Positions 10,641 through 20,457 of a DNA stretch of 64,000 nucleotides are shown piece after piece; the stretch's first letter is position 1, and the number at the start of each line of letters is the position of its first letter. The stretch comes from Isoetes taiwanensis. Its lineage: Eukaryota > Streptophyta > Lycopodiopsida > Isoetales > Isoetaceae. The notes below the pieces were generated by a model, which saw only the letters and a program-made list of their open reading frames with translations, did not search any database and was not told the origin of the DNA. The position numbers were made by a program, and so were the translations under genes. The stretch spans positions 751,696 through 815,695 of the forward strand of contig JAJEKV010000013.1 of the NCBI GenBank assembly GCA_021234155.1, in the 5' to 3' direction.

Positions 10641-13600
10641 CCAACCGGCTCACTTCTTGGTTTGACGTAATGTGTGGATATTTGAACTTTGTTCTAATTT
10701 AAGCCACGTTGTAAAAGAAGGTATCCTATTGTTTAAATTTGGTTTTTCCGGGGTTCCGAAAACTTTTTGGATTTTTTACTAAGATATTTTGTCCAAGGTT
10801 GTAGGGTTTTTTGACGCCAGAAAATATTTTCTGATTGCAAAAAATCGAGGACTTCTTTTTCATGATTTTGGCAAAGGTTTTCTTTCGATGGGTTATTTCC
10901 TTATTTGGCAATCGAGCGTGCTACTGCATGGCCGATGGAAGACACGTCTTAGCATTACAAACCATTCTCTGATTGGGCAGTAACATTAGTCTGGCGAATA
11001 GGTTTGTGGCATTCGAGGAGCTCTTGAACGGACCTAATGACTCTGTTTATCTTTGAGATTTCAGTTTCCAGTCCGTTATTTTCTTGCTGCCCGCTTGGCT
11101 AATGATTAATATGTATTGCATGAAGCCGGACATAGAGGCATGTCTTTGCACATGCAGAACAAAAATTGGGGAAAGTTATACCAGATCAATCTTGGCTCTC
11201 TTAATTTTTTCTTCTCTTCTCTATGGTTCTTTCGGCAAACTGTTGCTGCTCACGGAAATAGATATATCTTTTGCTGCCTTTTGGAGGTGCTTTATGTCCA
11301 GCTATGATTAGGTCTATGCTCTGACGATGATTAGCTATTGCAACCATGTTTTGGTAAGTATATTTTTACTTCTGGAGCATCAATGTTAATCACACTCTTA
11401 GGAGTCAAGACACATATAGAGTTAGTCTAGGTGATTCCTTTCAATAGAGTTAGTCTGTTTCTATAAAGTTTAATCTCCATTTGCTCTTTCTGCACTCTTA
11501 GTTTTGCTCTTTTTCGCTTTTATTATTGCGGAAAACAGAAACGTGCATGTACATCAAATTCCTTTTATATTCGATAGGGCATAAGTTTTACATGGGACTG
11601 CGTAAGGTGTTCATTTGGGGCAGTTATCATATTGCTCACACACACGGCTTCTCATTTTGCAGGTGGATTGAATACTTAAATGTGGCTTTCAGGAATAATT
11701 ATGCAACTAGCAAAGTTTAGCAAGGATCATGCCAATGCCCGATAGTTTAGAGCGAAATATCTTTCGACAGATGAAGGTACATAATTCCATCTAATATTTG
11801 TTTGTTTAGGACCTCTGCACTTCATGCATGGTCTTCTCAAGGTATGTCATGGAACCTCTAGAATTAACGTTGTTGTGGTCACTATGTTGTTGTGGTCACT
11901 ATGGTTGCCCGTCCACCTATCTTCGATGCTTCGAATTTGATAGGCAGCGACCTTGCCTACATTTGAAGATGATGTACCCACCTTATTTGCATGTGCATTT
12001 GTTTTGAGAAGCAAACTTTTGTCTGCATTCTGAATAACCCTCATTAATCTCATTAGTGAAGACTCATTTTTTTGTAACTGCAAAGTGGAAATTGTATACT
12101 CCTCAAGGTGGAAGAAGTCAGATGAAAGTTGGGGATACTTATGTGTCCTACCTGCCCCTGCAATATGTGATGCTCCTTTAATATATGACCATTGTTGGAG
12201 ATCGGGAATCAACCGGGTCGAGCCAAAGATTCGATTTTAAGATTACTCAATCATTTTATTATTTAAAAAGATAAGGATTTAAATTAAACACTCATCTGAT
12301 GAAGAATGCAGTGTTAACAGAGATATAAAGACCAACTAAAAGTTTTCAAAACCGTGAAGAATATTCTGGAGAGCTAATTATTTACACATTGTGATTGGGA
12401 CTGTGTAGCTTAACAATGCAGAAGAATATGAAATCTTTCTGCAATGTCATGGTTACTGCAGCAAATACACATTCTGATTGAGACTGTGTAGCTTAACAAT
12501 GCAGAAGAAATATGACTGTAATGTCATGGTTACTACTACCAAGATCCTGTTTACGAAGAATATGCTTCACACCCAGTCTCTTATTACTCTTAATATGGTC
12601 CGTGTGGCATATGATATGCATGCATATTCATGCATGCGTGGAACATCTGTGCTAATCTCCATATTTACTATTTTCTTATTAGTTGCTTCGCAGCAGATCC
12701 TGGATTCTGGAAGCACTTTGATAGCGTTGCCAACGCCAATAAAATTCTGATTAGATTAACTGTCCAGGCCAAAATGGCTTTTTCCAGGTTACAGGAACCT
12801 CCTTGGCTACATTTGAAGATGATGTACCCACCTTATTTGCCTGTACATTTATTTTAAGAAGCAAACTTCTGATGCATCTTAGTTTCAGAATAGATGGCCT
12901 TTTCTAAATTTTGTTCGCACGCAGGTGTGAGACTCATTAACTTACGCTGCCTGGTCATCTATTCGATTAGCAGAAGCTCAAATACGTTCATTTCTCACAT
13001 GAAATCCAGCTCCTTTGATGTGTTGCATAGTTGTTTGAATTATTTGCATAGGCTGCATGCCAGTCTTCACAGAATTTCTTCACCAACAGGTTTCCTACAT
13101 CAAAGGTTTTGTTGCATTAAGAGGTAAGGGTTTTAAGCATATTCATCTTGCCCAGCATAGAGTTCACTATAATCTGAATTTGACTTAGTGGTTTTAAGCC
13201 TTAGTTTTACGCGTCTTTGGATGCATGCCGCTGCAAAGGCGACAAGAGGTTAAAAGGAGTCTCATCCATTTGTTTCCTTCTCCATCATAAGATCTCTACC
13301 CTTTTGTTTTTAAGCGCTAGCTTCGCCCAAATGTGTAGAGAATTTAGTCCGCTCTGCTTCACAATCTATTTCTTGCTTTTTATATTTTGACGTTATTGGT
13401 AGCCCATAACTTCATTAAATCAGAGAATTTAGACGCCATACTCACTTTAGCTTAAACAAGCATGTCTGGTGCAATTTTTGCTTTGTATGATTTTGAGACA
13501 TTATATGCATGTCACTCTGCGCCCATCACTATTTGTGCAACATATTTTTGGCTTATATCAGTTGAGATATCACCATTATTAATCTGTTTGTTCACATTTA

Positions 13601-16168
13601 GAAAGCATCACATATTAATGGGTATATTTTTTTTTCTACCACTATGTTTGAAGACTCAGATGTGCAGGTACAACTCTCAGATGTTTGCAGCTTGGACCAT
13701 GGTAGTACACTGCTAATAAATTGCTTTATGAAGGTTTGTTCTTTTTTCCATAGATTTTTGGTCAATTGTGATTATTGTACTCACTGCGACAAGGTTATTT
13801 TCCTTTGCAGTGTTCAAAGCTAAATGAAATTACTATTGTTCTCGATGACCAACGTTCTTTAAAAAATTCTTCTCAGGCTTATCAGACAACTGCTGAAGCG
13901 TTACGATGCAGAACACACGCTAGGTTTGCTTCTGCCGTAGTTGTTTCGTTTTATTATATGTTGCTACAATGTGATGAATTTAAATCTAGAACTTCGCTCT
14001 TATATGTTCTGTTCTTTTCTTCAGAGTTGAATATCATGAGGACGGTCTTATTTTTTGTGAGTTACATCAGAGGGTAAAGCTGCCAATCAACATTCACGCC
14101 CAAGTCTTACACTGCTGGCAAGTGTATCGCGTTATCCTCAGGTAACTTGCTCTTATATGTTATGTGCTTTTCCTCATGTAGTTCAAACAGATGGTGACAT
14201 GAGTTGTCTATATTTGGTTGTATTTGTGCTGCAATGTATAATTCTGATTATTTGTATGAACTTATAACATGTGTGCTAAAATCAGACAAAACATAGACTG
14301 ATATGCCAGATGGGTATATGTGCAATCTCAGTTTCTATTGCGCTCATATAGATTTGGAGAAGGATCACATGAAGCAGCACATGAGGGTTTGCCATTCCAA
14401 TGTATTCTTGGAGCAGGTCCATTCATATGTTGGAAAACTTTGCACTTTCAACCAGACTTCCCACTTATAGAAACCTTTTTTGGATCTTACATCTACCACA
14501 AACTTATAATTCATGGCAATAATCATGATGTAGTGTGCTTTTGTACATCCTACATATTAATAGGTCGTGTTACTAGGATTCATAACTGCCATGGATTAAC
14601 TACGTTTGCAGCACCATAAAAAACAAGGAATATGCATAGGTTTCATTACCAACATGTTGTATTCTATCATTTCAACTTGGGCATTGACATAAAGCCTTCT
14701 AGAGATAGGGTTTAGGTAAGCCTGGACTGGGATATTGATTTGAAAATTCTTTTCCTTTTGATTCTCTAGAATTAGTTCAGATAGACTGTGGCGTTGATTT
14801 CAAGATCCTTTTGCTTTGCTAGAATTAGTTCAGACAAACAATGTTTCGTTACGGTTCGACACTCTAGGTTGAATTTCTGTTTTAGATATTTCAAATTATT
14901 GGCTTCTATCTTTGGGCAACTAAGGAATCATTTTATTGCTAGACTTGCACTTTACTATGGCATCAGTTACTGAACTAGCTTCTTTCATTTCTCATGTGGT
15001 ACATATTTAATAACGTCTTTGCTTTGCTTTGTTGATGCAGAGGTCCCAAGGCTCTAGCCAACTATTGAATAGCAGAACCTCATGTAATGTTATTTCTCAC
15101 ATGAAATTCAGTTTCCTCAACATGTTTCATTCTTGCTTGACTTATTTGCAACACTGCAGTATCCTAACTTCTCTACATAGGCCCCGGAAAAGATAATCAT
15201 GAGGATACACGATAGAAGATATATGGATTCCTGGCCAAACATTTTGACTTGCAAACAAGTGTTGCAACATTCTTAGATTATTATGTCGATTTCAATCCTC
15301 CTGATCTTCAAAAGTCTAATAAGTATATTCACCTACATTTTTGTTTGCTATCCTCCTGATATTTAAAAATCTAATCTCCTGATCTTCAAAAATCTAACAG
15401 GCATCTTCACTTGCACTTTTGTTCGTTATTTATAAGCATCTCTTTTAACTAGATATTGACCAACATGTATTGCAGCTGGTATCGCCCAACATCTACTTGA
15501 CGCCAGCTTCTACTTGGGGTTGTGGAATGGCTGGCTATTGCATCCAACTGTCTTATATGATGTAAACGTTTAGTTGAAGAATCATAGAGTGAAGAATCAC
15601 ATATCCCAGTGTGTAATAAGTATCTTAGCATATTGCCTAGCATCTACTTGATGTTGTGGAACGGTGAATTATTGTTTAACTGTATCTGATATGAATGTGT
15701 TGCAAAGCCAAGTGTGCCCAGCATCTACTTGATGTTGTGGGCAATTTAACTGTTTATGTGATCTAAATGTGTACTTGAAAAATCAATGTCATAGTGTCAT
15801 AGAACCAAGGTGCAGTTGTGCAATTTCTGAATCTTTTATATGACTATAATTATTAGCACTAGACAAAAGAATAAAAAATGATAAACAACACAAAGAGAAC
15901 AAACAATATATATGTATAAACTCATGTTTTCCCATTGAAAACCACATCCTATTTATTCTAGGCGTGATTAACAGAATACCCATTGGCAAATGAAATATGG
16001 AGGTATATTTTTAGAACATTTGCAAGCCACAAACATTAATGCAACATATCAAATATATTGCAAACATTAATGCAACATATCAAATATATCAAACCATTTA
16101 CTCCTATTCCATTATATATTTTAGCAAAAATTGGCCAAAGCTCCATTTCAAGTTCATATGGACCTAAA
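10641..16168. other. Long non-coding stretch, possible Helitron body
   Basis: No gene recognised over 5.5 kb; open frames are short and featureless. Duplications seen: a phrase starting ATTTGAAGATGATGTACCCA at about 11961 and 12810; a tandem copy of about 84 bp around GACTGTGTAGCTTAACAATG at 12400 and 12481; TTTCTCACATGAAAT at 12990 and 15091; three imperfect copies of a unit starting CATCTACTTGA at about 15490, 15640 and 15723; and a tandem of about 36 bp at 16025-16090. Because it ends at a canonical Helitron 3' end (16169-16196), part of it is probably that element, but its 5' TC end could not be located. Confidence 0.45.
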
Positions 16169-16196
16169 GCCCGGCAACGCCGGGCACCATAACTAG
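16169..16196 (+). mobile_element. Helitron 3' terminus (plus strand)
   Basis: A 7-bp stem hairpin GCCCGGC-AAC-GCCGGGC (16169-16185) lies 7 bases before CTAG (16193-16196), which is followed by T. A short GC-rich hairpin about 10 bases before a 3' CTRR, inserted between A and T, is the established Helitron signature. The stem and loop closely match the second terminus at 45.86 kb, so both belong to one family. The helicase gene is not visible, so this is a non-autonomous copy or its 5' part is unrecognised. Confidence 0.75.
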
Positions 16197-16960
16197 TTGA
16201 AGTTAATTAGACACATTTAAATTAATGTTTGCTATATTAAGCTGTAGTTGGCATGATTAATGTTTTCTATGCTAATTATTGGTGGTCCCCGTGATGGTGC
16301 CACGAGTCAGAGAGTTTGTTGCAAAAAGACGCATAGGTTGCCTCGTCAACATAAGTCAAGATATAATGCCATGAAAAAAATTAATTCCAAATTTATAGTT
16401 TTACCTAGCTCAAGATAGAACAATGACAATATGGCACAAATATACCAAGGTCTTAATGATGTATCATGTTAATAAATAACCCCTATTAACACAAAAAAAA
16501 AACCCCTATTATTATGCTACATATTGGAGTAGTACCCCCACCACACTATCATAAATCTAATTCATTTTAGCAACAAAAGTTGAGAAATCCATAGATTGAG
16601 TTTGGATATCTGTAATAAGTAGCAAATAGCGACCGATGCTCTCAAAACTTCTCCATAGTGACTTGATCTCCAAATTGAAGCTATGAAAGATATGGTACCC
16701 ATTCAATTGAGAGCCAACGTTTTGAGCAACAAACTTTAGACAGTGAGACCAAGTCCAAATCCAATTACAGGGTACTCTTCTTTCTAATACTTATGTATGT
16801 TGTTAAGTTGTTAAAAATGTAGCCTTATATGATCTCAAGTGAACTTAAAAAATGCAAATGGTTATCAAACTCTTTGCCTCCATTTTCAGGTTTGAGCATA
16901 ATTTTTGCACATTGAAAAGCCATGAAAAAAGAAGCTTGAATTCCATTTTTTGCTTGAAAC
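16197..16960. other. Intergenic; no gene recognised
   Basis: AT-rich sequence following the Helitron 3' end, with A-runs at about 16491-16505. No coding potential or repeat beyond simple runs was seen. Confidence 0.4.
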
Positions 16961-16964
16961 AGGG

Positions 16965-17090
16965 ACGAAGGGCGGCACTGATGGCAAGGTCGGCGATGGC
17001 ATTCGCTGGCGGTAATCCAGTTCAATGGGAGCAGAAAGGGGCGAAAATTTAAGAATTTGAAGGCCGGAGTGGCCCTCTAGATAGATTCAA
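16965..17090 (+). pseudogene. F-box/MYND (At1g67340-like) gene fragment 1
   Basis: One plus-strand frame reads HSLAVIQFNGS then KGRKFKNLKAGVAL, which matches the fragment on the opposite strand at 18.05-18.2 kb and the Sel1-like repeat region of plant F-box/MYND-finger proteins related to At1g67340. Compared with fragment 2 it lacks about 22 bases just before HSLAV. The fragment is about 120 bp and carries no start or splice sites, so it is not a working gene. The pair forms an inverted duplication around the foldback at 17.2 kb. Confidence 0.65.
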
Positions 17091-17230
17091 AATAAATAGG
17101 TTGAAAAAAGCAATGGGAACCTAAAAAAGAGATACCATCACCCAGTATCCCTCAGAGTTACAATAGCTTCCATAGCTTCCAGGCCCAGCTATGGCGCCGT
17201 CATAGCTAGACCCAGCAGCAAATCTGTATA

Positions 17231-17336
17231 AGGGAAAGGCCCCCTGGCCTGTTTTCTGCCCGGGAAAGCTGGCCGACGCGCGAAGCGCGGAGGCCTGCTT
17301 GACCGGGCAGAAAACAGGCCAGGGGGCCTTTGCCCT
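17231..17336 (+). repeat. Strong 106-nt foldback hairpin
   Basis: Arms of 29 bases pair perfectly (17235-17263 with 17303-17331; the 5' arm begins AAAGGCCCCCTGGCCTG). Pairing continues inwards with a few mismatches (AAGC/GCTT, GGCC/GGCC) to a GCGC-GAA-GCGC tip at about 17278-17288, and outwards by AGGG/CCCT with a one-base bulge. The result is a near-continuous stem of about 45 pairs with a 3-base loop, the shape of a miRNA-type precursor or a small foldback element. No promoter or mature-product evidence is available. Confidence 0.85.
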
Positions 17337-17337
17337 A

Positions 17338-17583
17338 ACGGAAAGGATCATTTGGGCTTCGTTCTGCAGCTGAATGCGGAGTAAAAATTTCTGAATGCAG
17401 GGTAAAAAACTCTGAATCAAGGGTAAAAACGTCTGAATGCAGAGTAGATCCGTTGAAGCAGTCGCTGGGCATCGCTCCTGTTCTTCCTCTGTTCTTGGTC
17501 TCTTTTCAGGTAAAGAAAAACTGCCATGTGGCATGCTTTGATTGGAGGACAGGGCAGAACGAAGCCCAATGATCCTTTCCGTA
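17338..17583. repeat. Second inverted repeat enclosing a 4 x 21-bp tandem array
   Basis: Bases 17338-17367 (starting ACGGAAAGGATCATTTGGGC) pair with 17553-17583, where one base of a T-run is missing. The loop holds four head-to-tail 21-base units beginning (G/T)CTGAATG(C/A) at 17369, 17390, 17411 and 17432, most with a GGGTAAAAA core. Read on the minus strand the units encode an LLxIQxF-type heptad, but the frame extends into the foldback and looks fortuitous. This inverted repeat starts two bases after the 106-nt hairpin ends. Confidence 0.8.
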
Positions 17584-17926
17584 CCTGCGAAAGCAAAGCC
17601 CAGCGATGCACCATGCAGAGAACGCCATATACTAATTTAACCGACTATTCGAATTCCTGGGGAGGCCCTAAATTGGATCTGCAAAGGAAATTGTACCTGC
17701 AAAGGGATTGTTCGGTTCTACAGTAGGATTCAACCCTCTCAGATAAGATTTTGTCATTTTGTTTAGAATCACATATCAGTGGGCTTGTGTGGTTTTCCTT
17801 TGCCGAGCTGCAATGGATCTACTATAAGGCGTCTACATATTATCAGAAGCTTCAGCCATAAAAGCAGGATATGGCAGCAGGATATGGCGAATGCCAGTCT
17901 TGATTTTTTGCTCAGTCTTTAACGCT

Positions 17927-18223
17927 TCATTCTCCTGTTGTGAGCGATGTTAACCTCTGTCTGCTGTAGAAATCAGAACCAAACAGCCGAGTTCGCAAGC
18001 AATGGCCGAGTTCGGGGATGGCATCGACATGGCCCAGGGCTGCAGCTCTGGTGCAGAGGGCCACTCCGGCCTTCAAATCCTTGAATCTTTGCCCCTTTCC
18101 GCTCCCGTTGAACTGGATTACCGCCAGCGAGTGCAGCACCGGAGCATGGCTCACCATCGCCGACCTCTGTCTGTTGTAGAAATCCCAAACAGCCGGAATG
18201 GCGAATCTAGAATCAAGCTTCAT
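17927..18223 (-). pseudogene. F-box/MYND (At1g67340-like) gene fragment 2
   Basis: A 98-codon minus-strand frame. Its middle, FKDLKAGVALCTRAAALGHV followed by DAIPELGHCL, is very close to the Sel1-repeat segment of plant F-box proteins with a C-terminal MYND zinc finger (At1g67340 type), from knowledge of that family. The sequence degenerates on both sides (RTRLFGSDFYSRQRL after the match), so only a fragment of about 60 residues is present. In the intact family the region follows an F-box and precedes the zinc finger; neither is here. Probably a captured or duplicated exon piece. Confidence 0.7.
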
Positions 18224-18424
18224 CTTCCTCAGATTTTGTCATGCTTTGTGTTTCTGGCTCCGCCATTGCCACACCTTTCAGGTCTGCCGAGATCCGTCAC
18301 AGCTATCTGGGTTCTAGGTCCCTGCCATCGCTCACAGCCAGGCGTCAAGTTCTGCAAGGAGAAAATAAAAACGTGGCAGGTTGCGGCCCAGGAAAATTGA
18401 AAAGGGACAAAAACAATGAAAAAT

Positions 18425-18545
18425 TCAAGACTGCATTATATATGTAGTGACAAGAAATTTATTGCGGCGGCAGACTGCATTATATATGTAGTGACAAGAA
18501 ATTTATCGCGGCGGCCAAGGCCGCCGCGAACATTTCTCTTTTTCA
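18425..18545 (+). repeat. GC-rich hairpin terminus, copy 2, with partial duplication
   Basis: The 10-bp hairpin CGCGGCGGCC-AA-GGCCGCCGCG lies at about 18507-18528. The segment before it, starting AGACTGCATTATATATGTAG, is present twice in tandem (about 18428 and 18473); the first copy stops inside the left arm of the hairpin (ATTGCGGCGGC). The right side again ends in AACATTTCTCTT, where similarity to copies 1 and 3 stops. Confidence 0.75.
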
Positions 18546-19395
18546 AATTATTATGAAGAAGGCCAGAGTTCAAGGTACATTCCTAAGTTTCTTTGAGTTT
18601 TTGAGATTCCCTCTAACTCGTATTAAATGCGATATGGTTATTTATCCTCTGACATTTCTCCTATGCATCATCTATTTCATGCAAGAATAGTTGTACCCAA
18701 TGTCAATAATAAAGTATAGAAGTTATGTTAATGTTTAATGATTATTGTTGATTGTGTATGTTTGCATTCTTAAAGTATGATTCTTGAATCTTATAGTAGT
18801 CATAAAAGAACGAAATAATTTTCAAATGGCATGGTGGTAGGTAACTAAATACTTCAAATGACAAACGCCTTTGCAATTAGTATGCCCCATGCTATGCTCC
18901 AAGCAAACTAGTATTGATTCTCACTTTAAAGTCTTTGGCATTATAATCCAAATGACGAATGAAGAATGTGCTAACAAATGAGAGGATCCACATCCACATG
19001 GACATCAGCAAGCCTAGGTTGGTCTTTCCATAGTATCTGCTCAAAAATTTTGGCGTTGAATCTATCATAGTTCTAATTGTGCAATAGTTGCTCTTTGGAA
19101 GGAGTTGCTCAAAAATTTTGGCGTTGAATCTATTACAGTTCTAATTGTGCAATAGTTGCTCTTTGGAAGGAGTTATTTTCTTAGAAAACGAGGACGACCA
19201 CACAAACAAAGATCAAAATCTATAACGAAAACAGTCTTCTTGAGTTTTAAACAAAACAACCCTACAGAGAGTCATGATGTTTCGACAAATTTCAACCATG
19301 GAAATTTTGATTTATGCAGCGTTTTTAAATGGTTAGCAGACAGCAAGGCAATCGCCTATGTTTCTTATTGGGAACTCGCATACCTTTCATAGAGA
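18546..19395. other. Intergenic; one tandem duplication
   Basis: No gene recognised. A segment of about 75 bp beginning GCTCAAAAATTTTGGCGTTG occurs twice, at about 19038 and 19107. Confidence 0.45.
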
Positions 19396-19402
19396 GACTT
19401 CT

Positions 19403-19870
19403 TCAAATGGGCAAATACCTTTTACATGCTTGTTTGCCAGCAACAATACCACCAGCAGCAATTCCACCAAGAGCCCCAGCAATCGCTACAATCCGAGGGC
19501 CAGCAGCAGCCTTACAGAATGCACCAGTTCCAAGCCCTGCCATTACAGGATTCAAGACATCATCTATACCCCTCAGATTATATGCTCCACTTTCCATGCC
19601 CGCATATAAGAGGACCAGTGTGGCCAGATGCGTCAAGAACTCTGTTTACCCGAAGTTTTAAAGTATCCCCTTCTTCTCGCGATCTAATTCCATCAATCAA
19701 ACCCTTCATACCGCCCAATACAGCGCCTCCAAGGTATCCACAAAAGACCTTCTCTGGAATGTTGCCTCCTCTGTAAACAGAAACTCAGGAGTTGTGGGAA
19801 GACGGTTCGTCGCACCCACTCCCACTGTACATTTGCCCTGAAATCATCAATCCCTCATGCAAAAGCCTTG
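19403..19870 (-). pseudogene. TIM23: TIM23-like mitochondrial import gene, broken copy
   Basis: Read on the minus strand from about 19850 down: RLPTTPEFLFTEEA, a short lost piece, then GYLGGAVLGGMKGLIDGIRS, GDTLKLRVNRVLDASGH, a frameshift at about 19620, then LLYAGMESGAYNLRG.DDVL and GLGTGAFCKAAAGPRIVAIA ending GGIVAGKQACKRYLP. The order and motifs are those of plant TIM23, the channel subunit of the inner-membrane presequence translocase (Tim17/Tim22/Tim23 family, four membrane helices). At least two frameshifts and an internal deletion make it non-functional. No introns are seen, but plant TIM23 genes are usually intronless, so that does not show retroposition. Confidence 0.8.
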
Positions 19871-19929
19871 TAAAACTTCTGATAAGACAAAGTTCTTATT
19901 ATCAATCAGTCTTATCATCAAAGCCCTGT

Positions 19930-20340
19930 GCTTTTGTCCTTGTAAAGGTCATGGTGGATTCGATCTTTAGAGCCGGCTATGAAAAGTAGGTCTGGCAAGA
20001 ACATAGTCCTCCAAAGATTGCCAGAGCTCTTCTAAAGCTCCATCAAAATTCCCACCTTCCCTACTTACAGACAGAAGTACCTCTGCGAGAGTTAGGGCAT
20101 GGCAGATTCATTTTTTTCCTCAGCAACAGCGGCGCATCTGGAATGCCAGAGACTCCATTTTCGTTCACGAAGAAATACGTAGATGGGACTGCCGAACCCA
20201 GCTCTTGGTTTCTGTTTGCAACCATAGCCACAGCACAGCATGCTTGGTCGTTGCCAGACGTCGAACTGACGGTATTCATGGCAAAGCATGGCAAAGCGCT
20301 GAGGAAACATAGTCAGAAACGTGGCAGCAAAAAGCAAGCC
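19930..20340 (-). pseudogene. Unrecognised coding-like fragment
   Basis: On the minus strand two frames look coding-like: ELGSAVPSTYFFVNENGVSG (about 20200-20140) and GGNFDGALEELWQSLEDYVL (about 20055-19998). A GTAAGT-like donor lies between them at about 20073. I do not recognise the product. It lies immediately 5' of the TIM23-like copy on the same strand but has no known relation to it. It ends about 70 bases before the third GC-hairpin terminus. Confidence 0.35.
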
Positions 20341-20384
20341 TAAATTGCGGCGCAGAAAAATTCGAACGCGATAAAAATGAAAAA

Positions 20385-20457
20385 TTACAAACTCAATTAT
20401 ATATGTTGTGACAAGAATTTATCGCGGCGGCAAGGCCGCCGCGAACATTTCTCTTTA
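20385..20457 (+). repeat. GC-rich hairpin terminus, copy 3
   Basis: The same block as at 10.6 and 18.5 kb, with the hairpin arms reduced by one base (CGCGGCGGC-AA-GGCCGCCGCG) at about 20423-20443. The upstream sequence (GATAAAAATGAAAAATT.. and ATTATATATG) is also shared with copy 2. Similarity ends at AACATTTCTCTT. Confidence 0.75.

Noticed and set aside
11847-12212. 121-codon minus frame as a gene
   Set aside because: No domain, splice borders or homologous copy; the Asn/Thr-rich end comes from a short GTTGTTGTGGTCACTAT duplication.
17121-17534. 137-codon minus frame across the foldbacks as a protein
   Set aside because: It is created by the inverted and tandem repeats; the heptad pattern simply follows the 21-bp units.
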